Notes under the pieces: generated by a model
Seen by the model: the letters and a program-made list of their open reading frames with translations, nothing else
Database searches by the model: none
Told to the model about the DNA's origin: nothing
Translations under genes and position numbers: made by a program
Shown here: piece by piece, positions 16,960 through 25,047 of the stretch
Numbering within the stretch: position 1 is the first letter of the stretch
Layout of the letters: each line of letters begins with the position of its first letter
NCBI RefSeq assembly: GCF_002904295.1
Contig: NZ_PPHG01000071.1
Span: 62,001 to 126,000, forward strand
From: Amycolatopsis sp. CA-128772
GTDB taxonomy: Bacteria; Actinomycetota; Actinomycetes; Mycobacteriales; Pseudonocardiaceae
DNA: 64,000 bases
Direction: 5' to 3'

Positions 16960-17051
16960 GGCGGTGCCTCCTTCCCTTCGAACTCATTAGACGCCTCGCC
17001 ACCGACAGTTTCCGCCTCCGAGCGTGCGAACCCGGGTATTTCAGGGGGACA

Positions 17052-17093
17052 CGTAGGGGTGGCGTGTCGTGCCTTGACAGGGGTACCCCTACG
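17052..17093 (-). terminator. Possible hairpin after the lrp gene
   Basis: CGTAGGGGT (17052-17060) can pair with ACCCCTACG (17085-17093), and inside it lies the 12-bp palindrome AGGGGTACCCCT (17079-17090). Both overlap the stop codon of the Lrp gene. Confidence 0.4.
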
Positions 17094-17547
17094 GGAGCGG
17101 TTCAAGCGTCGTCTTGCGCAGGTGCCGGAAAACGATCGAGGTCCGGAACCCGACGATCTCGCGGCGCAATGCCAGCCGGTCGGTCAGGAATGCGTGCAGC
17201 GCGTCGATGTCCGGGGTGGTGACTTCGATCAGGAAATCGTCGTTTCCCGCCGTGACGTATACCGAGAGCACCTCCGGCAGTTCGGCGATCGACCGCTGGA
17301 AGGAATCGATCACCGCCCGGCTCAGCGGCCGCACCTGCGCCGTGACGAGCGCCCGGACGCCGCGGTTGAGGCTCGCCAGGTCGACGTCGGCGTGGTAGCC
17401 GCGGATGACGCCGCGTTCGCGCAGCAGCCGGATCCGTTCGAGGCACGTCGAAGGCGCGATGCCGACCTTCCGGGCGATGTCCCGGTTGGTCTGGCGGGCG
17501 TCCTCCTGCAACAGCCGCACGATCGCCGAATCAAGTTCGTCCAGCAC
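17089..17547 (-). CDS. Lrp/AsnC family regulator
   Basis: A 152-residue feast/famine regulator. The N-terminal helix-turn-helix reads LDSAIVRLLQEDARQTNRDI then VGIAPSTCLERIRLLRERGVI, and the C-terminal RAM domain for effector binding and oligomerisation includes LPEVLSVYVTAGNDDFLIEV. The start is GTG with a GAGGGAGCGG site. It is divergent from an amino-acid dehydrogenase with 77 bp between them and a near-perfect 20-bp palindrome in the gap. That is the usual layout for an Lrp protein controlling branched-chain amino-acid catabolism in actinomycetes, with valine or leucine as the probable effector. Confidence 0.93.
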   Translation of the reverse strand: MLDELDSAIVRLLQEDARQTNRDIARKVGIAPSTCLERIRLLRERGVIRGYHADVDLASLNRGVRALVTAQVRPLSRAVIDSFQRSIAELPEVLSVYVTAGNDDFLIEVTTPDIDALHAFLTDRLALRREIVGFRTSIVFRHLRKTTLEPLP

Positions 17548-17579
17548 CGGATCCGCTCCCTCCTCGCCGAATTTCGTTC

Positions 17580-17599
17580 GGCAACCAAGCTTGGCTGCC
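17580..17599. promoter_or_regulatory. Candidate Lrp operator
   Basis: GGCAACCAAGCTTGGCTGCC, palindromic at 18 of 20 bases, lies midway between the divergent lrp and dehydrogenase starts. Lrp-type sites are typically imperfect palindromes of about this size. Confidence 0.6.
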
Positions 17600-17624
17600 G
17601 GTTGTCACTCTAACTTCGGCGCTC

Positions 17625-18653
17625 ATGACCGCACATGAGCAGCTCGTAGCCCGCCGGGGCCGTCGATCCGGCATCACCACGATGGTCGCGATCCACTCGA
17701 CCGCGCTCGGCCCCGCCGTCGGCGGCTGCCGCTTCAAGCCCTACGGCACGCTCGAAGAAGCCGTCGGCGACGTCCTGCGCCTCTCGGCCGCCATGACGGC
17801 CAAGTGCGCCGTCGCCGGGCTGGCGTTCGGCGGCGGCAAGAGCGTGATCGCGCCCGAGCCGGGCCGTGTCCTCTCGCCCGAGGAGCGCCGGGCCGTCCTG
17901 CTCGACCACGCCGACCTGATCGCCGAGTTCGGCGGCCGCTACCAGGCGGGACCGGACGTGGGCACCGGGCCGGCCGACATGCTGGTGCTCCGCGAAGCCT
18001 CGCCGTACGCGTTCTGCACGCCCGAGTCCGCGGGCGGAACCGGTTCCTCCAGCGGCCCGACCGCCCTCGGCGTGCTGGCCGCCCTCCGCGCCGCGACCGG
18101 CTCGGCGCCCATGGCGGGCCGCCGGGTGGTGATCAGTGGCTACGGCTCGGTGGGCGCCCACCTCGCGGCGAGCCTGCAGGCCGCGGGCGCCGGCGTCGTC
18201 GTCTCCGACATCGACCCCGGCAAGCGGGCGTACGCCGAAAACCTGGGCCTGACCTGGGCCGAGCCGGAGAAGGCGCTCACCCTGACGGCCGACGTGGTGA
18301 TCCCGGCGGCGGTCGGCGGCGTGCTCGGCCCGGAGACGGTGGCCCGGCTCGACACGCCGCTGGTCGTCGGCCCGGCCAACAACCAGCTCACCGCCGACGC
18401 CGTCGCCGACGACCTGGCCGCCCGCGGCATCCGGTGGATCCCGGACTACGTGGCGAGCGCGGGCGGCATCTTCTACACGCTCTCGCGCGAAGCCGAGGGC
18501 CTCGGCCACGAGGCCGCGCTGGCCCGCGTCGAGACGATCGAGGACACCGTGCGCAGCATCCTGGCCGCAGCCGAGGCCAACGGAACCACCCCGCTGCGGG
18601 AGGCGGCCGCGCTGGCCGGACGCCGGCTCGCCTCCGGTGCGGGATCCGCGTGA
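17625..18653 (+). CDS. Leucine/valine dehydrogenase (Glu/Leu/Phe/Val DH family)
   Basis: A 342-residue NAD-dependent amino-acid dehydrogenase that would oxidatively deaminate valine, leucine or phenylalanine to the 2-oxo acid. Motifs: the glycine-rich substrate loop ALGPAVGGCRF (about 30-40), catalytic lysine region AAMTAKCAVAGLAFGGGKSVI, DVGTGPADM, and the NAD-binding VVISGYGSVGAHLA (about 167-180). Streptomycetes call the equivalent enzyme valine dehydrogenase (vdh); it supplies acyl-CoA units for polyketides. No clear ribosome site precedes the ATG, and TAACTT 9 bases upstream fits a leaderless mRNA. The gene's last 63 bases belong to the first copy of a 76-bp tandem duplication. Confidence 0.9.
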   Translation: MTAHEQLVARRGRRSGITTMVAIHSTALGPAVGGCRFKPYGTLEEAVGDVLRLSAAMTAKCAVAGLAFGGGKSVIAPEPGRVLSPEERRAVLLDHADLIAEFGGRYQAGPDVGTGPADMLVLREASPYAFCTPESAGGTGSSSGPTALGVLAALRAATGSAPMAGRRVVISGYGSVGAHLAASLQAAGAGVVVSDIDPGKRAYAENLGLTWAEPEKALTLTADVVIPAAVGGVLGPETVARLDTPLVVGPANNQLTADAVADDLAARGIRWIPDYVASAGGIFYTLSREAEGLGHEAALARVETIEDTVRSILAAAEANGTTPLREAAALAGRRLASGAGSA

Positions 18654-18742
18654 GTGGTGGGTCGCGCCGCTGTGGGAGGCGGCCGCGCTGGCCGGACGCC
18701 GGCTCGCCTCCGGTGCGGGATCCGCGTGAGCGGTGGGCCGCA
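18591..18742. repeat. 76-bp imperfect tandem duplication of a gene end
   Basis: Copy 1 (18591-18666) contains the last codons and stop of the dehydrogenase; copy 2 (18667-18742) repeats it with about four mismatches. The second copy is non-coding debris after the stop. Confidence 0.9.
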
Positions 18743-18793
18743 CGTCGCCGCAGGAGGCAGCTCACTTGCCGTCCGATGGGGTGAATGAACCCG

Positions 18794-18830
18794 TTCAGTG
18801 CCCTCCGGCGGCCTGCCGGAGGGCACTGAA
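18794..18830. terminator. 16-bp perfect hairpin over the PHP gene end
   Basis: TTCAGTGCCCTCCGGC (18794-18809) pairs perfectly with 18815-18830, loop GGCCT. It spans the stop codon and last codons of the PHP gene and can end transcription from both sides. Confidence 0.75.
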
Positions 18831-19610
18831 CACCTCGGGCGCCGTCGTGCACTCGCCGAGGCGGACCGGCTTGCGGTCGCCGTGGAAGTCGCTCGACCCG
18901 GTGACGAGCAACCCCAGGTCCGCGGCCACCTCCCGGAGCCGGTCGCGGACCTGGAGCGGCTGCTCCGGGTGATCCGCCTCGAGCCCGGCGAGCCCGGCGT
19001 CGCGGAGGGCCGCCAGCTGCGTGTCGGACACCGAAGCACGCCGCTTGACCGAGCGCGGGTGGGCCAGCACCGCCACGCCCCCGGCCGCGCGGACCAGCGC
19101 GATCGCGTCCACCGCGGCCAGGACGTGCTTCGGTACGTCGGCCCGGCCGCCGTCGGCGATCCAGTCCGGGGTGAAGGCGTCGGTGATGCCCGCCGCGGCC
19201 AGCGCCGCGGCGATGTGCGGACGGCCGAGCGGGGCGCCCCCGGCGATCGTCCGGACCTGCGCGAGGGTGATCGAGGCGCCCAGCTCGCGGCAGCGCTCGA
19301 CCATCCGCACCCCGCGGCGGTCCCGGTCGGTGCGGATCAGCTCCAGCTCGGCCGCCAGTGCCTCGTGCCCGGGGTCGACGAACAGCCCCAGCAGGTGCAC
19401 CTCGGCGTCGTCGAGCCGGCACGAGATCTCGACCCCGGTGATCACCTCGACGTCCGCGGCGGCGGCGGTGGCCGCGGCCAGGCCCGCGAACGTGTCGTGG
19501 TCGGTGAGGGCAACCGCCGTCAGCCCCGCCCGGGCGGCCAGCCGCGGGAGTTCGGCGGGCGGCGTCGTCCCGTCCGAGGCCGTGCTGTGCGCGTGCAGGT
19601 CGATCGTCAT
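18795..19610 (-). CDS. PHP-domain phosphoesterase
   Basis: A 271-residue PHP protein with all metal-binding motifs: DLHAHSTASDG (residues 4-14), ALTDHDTF (36-43), HLLGLF, VLAHPRSV near 195, and SSDFHGDRKP near 240. Small standalone actinobacterial members hydrolyse nucleoside 3',5'-bisphosphate or short RNA-derived nucleotides, like RNase AM/YciV. That role is inferred from the family. It is divergent from the FAD/Fe-S dehydrogenase with 57 bp between starts. The hairpin at 18794-18830 is encoded by its last codons and stop. Confidence 0.9.
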   Translation of the reverse strand: MTIDLHAHSTASDGTTPPAELPRLAARAGLTAVALTDHDTFAGLAAATAAAADVEVITGVEISCRLDDAEVHLLGLFVDPGHEALAAELELIRTDRDRRGVRMVERCRELGASITLAQVRTIAGGAPLGRPHIAAALAAAGITDAFTPDWIADGGRADVPKHVLAAVDAIALVRAAGGVAVLAHPRSVKRRASVSDTQLAALRDAGLAGLEADHPEQPLQVRDRLREVAADLGLLVTGSSDFHGDRKPVRLGECTTAPEVFSALRQAAGGH

Positions 19611-19667
19611 GCCGCGGATCGTCGCACGGGTTCGCCGCGGCGGTGCCCCGTCGACTTGAATGGAGGG

Positions 19668-22403
19668 GTGGAGATCCTCACCGACGCCGCCACGCTCGCC
19701 CTGTACACGACCGACGCCTCCAACTACCGGCACGTGCCCCGCGGGGTGGTGCTGCCGGAGTCCGCCGACGACGTCGTCGCCGCGGTCGCGGCCGCCCGGG
19801 AGCGTGACCTGCCGGTGATCGCGCGCGGCGGCGGCACGAGCGTGGCCGGGAACGCGTGCGGGCCCGGCCTGGTCATCGACACCTCGCGCCACCTCGGCGG
19901 GGTGCTCTCGCTGGACCCGTCCGCGCGGCTCGCGCGCGTGCTGCCGGGGACGGTGCTCGACGACCTGCAGGCGGCCGCGGCGCCGCACGGCCTGCGGTTC
20001 GGGCCGGACCCGTCGACGCACAGCCGCTGCACGCTCGGCGGGATGATCGGCAACAACGCGTGCGGCTCGCACTCGGTGGCCTGGGGGCGCACGGTCGACG
20101 TCGTCCGCTCGCTGGAGGTCCTGCTCTACGACGGCACGCGGCTGCGGGTGGGCCCGGACGAGCCTGCCGAAGGGCGGATCTTCGACGAGCTGCGCGCGCT
20201 CGTGCGCGACAACCTGGCGTTGCTGCGCAAGGAACTCTCGACGTGGCCGCGGCGCGTGTCGGGCTACGGGCTCGAACACCTGCTGCCGGAGAACGGTTTC
20301 GACGTCGCCAAGGCGCTGGTCGGCAGCGAGGGCACCTGCGTGACCATCCTCGAAGCGACCGTTTCGCTCGCCGAGCTGCCCCGCGAGCGGGTGCTCGCGG
20401 TGCTCGGCTTCCCCTCCGACATCGCGGCGGCGGACGCGGTGCCGTCGATCCTGCCGTGGTCGCCGCTGACCGTCGAAGGGGTGGACGCCGAGCTCGTCGC
20501 GATGCTCCCCGGACGGTCCGGCGACCTGCCGCCGGGCGGGGCGTGGCTGTTCGTCGAGCTGGCCGGCGACGACCCGGCTTCGCGGGCCCGGGACCTGGCC
20601 GCGTCGCTCGACCTGACGGGGTTCGCGATCCTCGACGACCCGGCCGCGCAACGCCGGCTGTGGCGCATCCGCGAGGAGGGCGCCGGGCTCGCGACCCGGC
20701 TCGCGGACGGCTCGGAGGCGTGGCCGGGCTGGGAGGACGCCGCCGTCCCGCCCGAGCGGCTCGGCGCGTACCTGCGCGAGTTCAAGGACCTCATGCGCGC
20801 GCACGGCCGTCGCAGCGTGGTCTACGGCCACTACGGGGAAGGCTGCCTGCACCTGCGGCTGGACTTCGACATGCTGTCGCCGGGCGGGATCGCGGACTTC
20901 CGGCGGTTCCTCGAGGAGGCCGCGGACCTCGTGGCCGCGCACGGCGGCTCGCTGTCCGGGGAACACGGCGACGGCCAGGCGCGGTCCGAGCTGCTGTCCC
21001 GGATGTACAGCCCGGAAATGCTGGACGTCTTCGCGCGGTTCAAGGCGATCTTCGACCCGGCCGGGCGGATGAACCCCGGGATACTGGTGGCGCCGCGGCC
21101 GATCGACGCCGACCTGCGCGTGCGGTCGACGTCGAAGTCCTTCGAGGACCGTGTGTTCCTGGGTTACCCGGAGGATCGGGGCAACTTCGGGCAGGCGATG
21201 CGGCGCTGCGTCGGGGTGGGGAAGTGCCGCAACACCAGCGGCGGCGGCGTGATGTGCCCGAGCTACCGGGCCACGCGCGAAGAGAAGCATTCGACGCGCG
21301 GGCGCGCGCACCTGCTCGCGGAGATGCTCAACGGCGAGGTCATCACGGACGGCTGGCGCTCCACCGAGGTCCGCGAGGCCCTCGACCTGTGCCTGTCCTG
21401 CAAGGGATGCCTGTCGGACTGCCCGGTCGACGTCGACATGGCCACGTACAAGGCCGAGTTCCTGCACCAGCACTACCGGCGGCGGCTGCGTCCGGCGTCG
21501 CACTACTCGATGGGCTGGCTGCCGCTGTGGCTGCGGCTCAGCGGTTTCGCTCCCCGCCTGGCCAATCTGGTGGGCCGGTCCCGGTTGGCGGGCCTGGTGA
21601 AACGGCTCGGCGGGATCGCGCCGGAACGCGCGTTGCCTACGTTCGCGCCGGCCCCGTTCACGGCGTCGCGCGCGGATCTCCGGCGCCGGGCGTCCGGGGA
21701 GCGCCGGGTCGTGCTGTGGCCGGACTCGTTCAACAACTACCTGACGCCCTCGGTGCTCGACGCCGCGTACGAAGTGCTCACCGCGGCGGGCTACGACGTC
21801 GTGCTGCCGGACCGCGGAGTCTGTTGTGGACTGACGTGGGTGTCGACGGGTCAGCTCGGCGTCGCGCGACGCGTCCTGGACCGGACGCTTTCCGTGCTGG
21901 CGCCGTACCTGGAGGACGGCTACGAGGTGGCGGGCCTGGAACCCAGCTGCACGGCACTGTTCCGCGGCGACCTGCCCGCGCTCATGCCGGGCGACGCGCG
22001 TGCCGCACTGCTGGCGTCGCGGACGTTCACGTTCGCCGAGCTGCTGGAGCGCGCCCCGATCCCGTTCGCGGCGCTCGACGTCGACGCGATCACGCAGGTG
22101 CACTGCCACCAGCACGCGGTCCTCGGCTTCGGCGCGGACGAGTCGGCGTTGGCGGCCGCGGGCGTCCGGAACACCACCCTGGACTCCGGGTGCTGCGGCC
22201 TGGCGGGCAACTTCGGCTTCGAGCGCGGCCACTACGACGTCTCCAAGGCGGTCGCGGAGGACCGGATGCTGCCCGCGATCCGTGCGGCCGCCCCGGACAC
22301 GGTGGTGGTGTCGGACGGCTTCAGCTGCCGGACGCAGATCGCCCAGGAGTCGGGCCGGACGCCGGTGCACCTGGCGGAGCTGCTGCGCCGCGCGCTGCCG
22401 TGA
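19668..22403 (+). CDS. FAD-linked oxidase fused to Fe-S/CCG reductase (D-lactate dehydrogenase-like)
   Basis: About 911 residues. The N-terminus is a PCMH-type FAD domain (VIARGGGTSVAGNACGPG, GGMIGNNACGSHS), then the FAD-oxidase C domain (VYGHYGEGCLHLRLD, SGEHGDGQARSELL near residue 430). Two 4Fe-4S motifs follow (CVGVGKC..CP near 515 and CLSCKGCLSDCPVD near 575), then two CCG domains (CCGLTWVS near 720, CCGLAGNFGFERG near 842). It resembles GlcD and GlcF, or Dld2, fused, and would oxidise a 2-hydroxy acid such as D-lactate and pass electrons to the quinone pool. The GTG start has GGAGG too close to serve; TTGAAT at 19656-19661 fits a leaderless start. Confidence 0.88.
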   Translation: MEILTDAATLALYTTDASNYRHVPRGVVLPESADDVVAAVAAARERDLPVIARGGGTSVAGNACGPGLVIDTSRHLGGVLSLDPSARLARVLPGTVLDDLQAAAAPHGLRFGPDPSTHSRCTLGGMIGNNACGSHSVAWGRTVDVVRSLEVLLYDGTRLRVGPDEPAEGRIFDELRALVRDNLALLRKELSTWPRRVSGYGLEHLLPENGFDVAKALVGSEGTCVTILEATVSLAELPRERVLAVLGFPSDIAAADAVPSILPWSPLTVEGVDAELVAMLPGRSGDLPPGGAWLFVELAGDDPASRARDLAASLDLTGFAILDDPAAQRRLWRIREEGAGLATRLADGSEAWPGWEDAAVPPERLGAYLREFKDLMRAHGRRSVVYGHYGEGCLHLRLDFDMLSPGGIADFRRFLEEAADLVAAHGGSLSGEHGDGQARSELLSRMYSPEMLDVFARFKAIFDPAGRMNPGILVAPRPIDADLRVRSTSKSFEDRVFLGYPEDRGNFGQAMRRCVGVGKCRNTSGGGVMCPSYRATREEKHSTRGRAHLLAEMLNGEVITDGWRSTEVREALDLCLSCKGCLSDCPVDVDMATYKAEFLHQHYRRRLRPASHYSMGWLPLWLRLSGFAPRLANLVGRSRLAGLVKRLGGIAPERALPTFAPAPFTASRADLRRRASGERRVVLWPDSFNNYLTPSVLDAAYEVLTAAGYDVVLPDRGVCCGLTWVSTGQLGVARRVLDRTLSVLAPYLEDGYEVAGLEPSCTALFRGDLPALMPGDARAALLASRTFTFAELLERAPIPFAALDVDAITQVHCHQHAVLGFGADESALAAAGVRNTTLDSGCCGLAGNFGFERGHYDVSKAVAEDRMLPAIRAAAPDTVVVSDGFSCRTQIAQESGRTPVHLAELLRRALP

Positions 22404-22967
22404 CTATTCGGTGCGCTCCAGCAGCGTCCTGGTCGCGGTCAGGACGAGCCGGACGATGTCGCCGGGGTCGGCGCTGGCCAGCGGTTCCTTGCCGGTGATC
22501 TCGCGGACCAGCGCGATGCCCATCAGCCAGGCGAGCGCGAGGTCGGCGCGCAGGGCGGCGTCCGGGGCGTCGGTCAGCGTGGCGAGCACGCGAGCGTACT
22601 CGCGGCCGACCTCCTGGCGGATCGCGGCCGCGACGCCGTCGCTGCCCGACGAGCGCAGGTACGTCTCCAGCGCCCGGTTCCGCTGGCCCTCGGGGTCCAG
22701 CATGCTGCGCAGCGACGTGCTGAAGAGCCGCTCGGGCGGGGTGGCGGCCAGCTGCTCGCGCCCGGACCGGGCGATGACCTCCTCGAACAGCGCTTCCTTG
22801 CTGCCGAAGTAGCGGAACAGCAGCGACTGGTTCGCGCCGGCGAGCTTGGCGATGTCCCGCACGGTCGTCCGGTCGAAGCCGCGGTCGGCGAACAGCTGCG
22901 CGGCGGCGTCCAGCAACGCCCGCCGCGTCGCGGCCGCGTCCCGTCTGCGGCCGGCCTGTTCCGTCAT
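22404..22967 (-). CDS. TetR family regulator
   Basis: A 187-residue TetR protein. The DNA-binding part RRALLDAAAQLFADRGFDRT, then VRDIAKLAGANQSLLFRYFG (residues 15-54), is standard. Its stop codon abuts that of the FAD/Fe-S gene with no bases between. It is on the same strand as, and downstream of, the P450-ferredoxin genes, so it may be cotranscribed with them (43-bp gap). The perfect 20-bp palindrome at 25006-25025 before the second P450 has TetR-operator form and is a candidate target; this is inference. Ligand unknown. Confidence 0.9.
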   Translation of the reverse strand: MTEQAGRRRDAAATRRALLDAAAQLFADRGFDRTTVRDIAKLAGANQSLLFRYFGSKEALFEEVIARSGREQLAATPPERLFSTSLRSMLDPEGQRNRALETYLRSSGSDGVAAAIRQEVGREYARVLATLTDAPDAALRADLALAWLMGIALVREITGKEPLASADPGDIVRLVLTATRTLLERTE

Positions 22968-23010
22968 CGGACGAGGCTAACCGGCAAACCGGACGCGGGC
23001 GCGACGGACC

Positions 23011-23214
23011 CTAGGCGCCGGACAGGCGGATCGCGGCGGCCGGGCAGGTGAGTTCGGCCTGCCGGACCGCGTCCTCCTCACCGGCGGGCGGCTCGGCGGC
23101 GAGCAGGACGACCGTGCCGTCGTCCTCGTTCTGGTCGAACGTCTCCGGCGCCAGCAGCACGCACTGGCCGGAGGAGACGCAGCTTCCGGTGTCGACGGTG
23201 ATCTTCACGTTCAC
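23011..23214 (-). CDS. 3Fe-4S type ferredoxin, P450 partner
   Basis: A 67-residue ferredoxin of the kind that feeds electrons to actinobacterial P450s. It has the pattern CVSSGQC (residues 12-18), APETFDQNEDDG and a late CPAAAI (57-62). The middle position of the first cysteine group is not cysteine, as in single 3Fe-4S cluster ferredoxins. The GTG start overlaps the P450 stop in a GTGA, so the two are translationally coupled. No ferredoxin reductase is in the window. Confidence 0.92.
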   Translation of the reverse strand: MNVKITVDTGSCVSSGQCVLLAPETFDQNEDDGTVVLLAAEPPAGEEDAVRQAELTCPAAAIRLSGA

Positions 23215-24425
23215 CACTCCACGGGCACGCGCTCGACGCCGCCGGCCACGCGGTTGGTGCGGACCGGGATCTCGTCGAGCCCGACGGCCAGGCGCAGGCC
23301 GGGGAAGCGGCGGAACAGCTTGGGGAACACCGTCCGCAGCTCGGTGCGGGCCAGGTTGGCGCCGATGCAGACGTGGGCGCCGGTGCCGAAGGCGAGGTGC
23401 ACGTTCGGCGTCCGGTCCGGGTCGAACCCGTCCGGGTCGTCGAACACCGACGCGTCCCGGTTGGCCGCGTCGCTGGAGATGAGCACGGCGTCGCCGCGCA
23501 TGATCCGCGTCCCGGCGATCTCGACGTCTTCGTGGGCGTACCGCAGCAGGCCGGTGCCGCTGGTCGCGGTGAGCCGCAGGATCTCCTCGACGGTCTGGTT
23601 CACCTCGCCGTCGGGGTCGGCGGCGAAGCGGTCGCGGCGGGCGGTGTCGGTGAGCAGGAACAGGGTGCCCATCGCGATGCGCGTCGACGTCGTCTCGTGG
23701 CCGGCGAACAGGAGCCCGGCGCCCATCCGGGCGAGGTCCTCGTCGGTGAAGGACGGGTCTTCGGCCTGCACGGCCACCATGTCCGAGATGACGTCGGGCT
23801 GCGGGTCGGCGCGCTTGGCGTCGGCCAGCTTCAACATGTACGCCATGAACTCCGCCATGGCCGCCTGGGCGTCTTCGCCGCCGTCCATCACCGCGATCCG
23901 CTCGGACAGCCCGCGGAAGTGCTCCCGGTCGGCGTACGGCACGCCGAGCAGCTCGCAGATCACCAGCACCGGCAAGGGGAAGGCGAGGAAGTCGGTCAGG
24001 TCGACAGGCTCGCCGGGGTTGGCGTCGCGCGCGGCCTGCAGGTCGTCGAGGCAGCGGTCGGTCAGCTCGGCGATCCGGTCGCCGAGGGCGCGCATCCGGG
24101 GCGCGGAGAAGGCGGGCGCGAGCATCCGGCGCATCCGCTTGTGCACGTGTTCTTCGGTTTCGAAGTCGCCGCTCGGGCCGTCCTGCAGGGCGGCGTAGGA
24201 GATCCGCGACGCCTGTTCCGGCGCCGGGTGCGACCGGCCGAACCGGCGGTCGCGGAAGACCTCCTTGGCCTGCTCGTAGGACGTCACCAGCCAGGCCGGG
24301 TCGCCGGCGGGGGTGAGCACCCTGGTCACCGGCGCCTGCTGCCGGAGGACCTCGTAGTCCGGGGCGATCGCGAGCGCGTTCGCCCGGGCGAAGGGGAGTC
24401 GAGGCGTCTCTTCGGTGGTGGTCAT
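23211..24425 (-). CDS. Cytochrome P450
   Basis: A 404-residue class I bacterial P450. The I-helix oxygen-activation motif is AGHETTS (about 245), the K-helix EEILR (about 285) and the haem loop FGTGAHVCIGANLAR (about 349-363), with the cysteine ligand in VCIG. It starts at ATG 24425, overlapping the PadR stop by 4 bp, and overlaps the ferredoxin downstream. The operon order is therefore PadR, P450, ferredoxin. The substrate cannot be predicted; the PadR link suggests induction by a small aromatic or drug-like molecule. Confidence 0.94.
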   Translation of the reverse strand: MTTTEETPRLPFARANALAIAPDYEVLRQQAPVTRVLTPAGDPAWLVTSYEQAKEVFRDRRFGRSHPAPEQASRISYAALQDGPSGDFETEEHVHKRMRRMLAPAFSAPRMRALGDRIAELTDRCLDDLQAARDANPGEPVDLTDFLAFPLPVLVICELLGVPYADREHFRGLSERIAVMDGGEDAQAAMAEFMAYMLKLADAKRADPQPDVISDMVAVQAEDPSFTDEDLARMGAGLLFAGHETTSTRIAMGTLFLLTDTARRDRFAADPDGEVNQTVEEILRLTATSGTGLLRYAHEDVEIAGTRIMRGDAVLISSDAANRDASVFDDPDGFDPDRTPNVHLAFGTGAHVCIGANLARTELRTVFPKLFRRFPGLRLAVGLDEIPVRTNRVAGGVERVPVEW

Positions 24426-24931
24426 GCGTGTTCCCTCGGATCGGTGGTGAGGTCGGCGAGCCAGCGGAGTTCGGCGTCGAACTGCCCCAGCACGTGCTGC
24501 AGCGCGGCCCGGCTCCACGGATCGGCCTGCCCGGCGGCGAGCCGGCCGAGCCGCGTTCGTTCGGCGACGAGCGCGTTCTTCCGCACGTCGAGGACGCGCG
24601 CCCGTTCTTCCGGCCGCAGCCAGGCGAAGTTCCCGACCCGCGCCAGGAACTCGGGCTCGTTGAGCGCGAGCTCACCGGGAAAGTCGGCGAGCAGGTCGTG
24701 CAGCAGTTCCCGCCCGACATCGGTGACGGTGTAGACGTGCCGCGGCGGCTTGGCCTCCTGCTCCTCCGCGCTGCGGCTCACGGCGCCCGCGTCGACGAAG
24801 CGCCGCAGGGTCGGGTAGAGCGAGTTGTTGGACAGGGTGTGGCCGGTGGACGCCTCCACGGCCTTGCGCAGTTCGTAGCCGTGCATCGGCTCGACGGCCA
24901 GCTTGGACAGCAGGAGGATCTCGATCCACAC
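24422..24931 (-). CDS. PadR family regulator
   Basis: A 169-residue PadR-like repressor. The winged helix opens ILLLSKLAVEPMHGYELRKA (residues 5-24) and includes SNNSLYPTLRRFVDAGAV, with the beta-wing RHVYTVTDVGRELL. The C-terminal helices form the dimer domain. The start is GTG at 24931 with no good ribosome site. A 26-bp near-perfect palindrome ends 5 bases upstream, so initiation may be leaderless and blocked by its own product. First gene of a tight operon with the P450 and ferredoxin. Confidence 0.9.
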   Translation of the reverse strand: MWIEILLLSKLAVEPMHGYELRKAVEASTGHTLSNNSLYPTLRRFVDAGAVSRSAEEQEAKPPRHVYTVTDVGRELLHDLLADFPGELALNEPEFLARVGNFAWLRPEERARVLDVRKNALVAERTRLGRLAAGQADPWSRAALQHVLGQFDAELRWLADLTTDPREHA

Positions 24932-24935
24932 CTAG

Positions 24936-24961
24936 GTCACCGTAACCTAGGTTTCGGTGAC
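24936..24961. promoter_or_regulatory. Candidate PadR operator, 26-bp palindrome
   Basis: Arms GTCACCG and CGGTGAC flank the perfect core AACCTAGGTT, with a single T-T mismatch pair. It starts 5 bases upstream of the PadR GTG codon. Confidence 0.75.
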
Positions 24962-25005
24962 TGGGCAATGGCGGATCGTGACAGGTGGGGAGAAACTGTG
25001 TAGCG

Positions 25006-25025
25006 TTGTAAGCAGCTGCTTACAA
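25006..25025. promoter_or_regulatory. Candidate TetR-type operator before P450
   Basis: TTGTAAGCAGCTGCTTACAA is a perfect 20-bp palindrome 22 bp upstream of the second P450 start. Its size and symmetry suit a TetR dimer; the TetR gene at 22404-22967 is the nearest candidate. Confidence 0.7.
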
Positions 25026-25047
25026 ACTGGAGCACGGGGGTTTCCGC

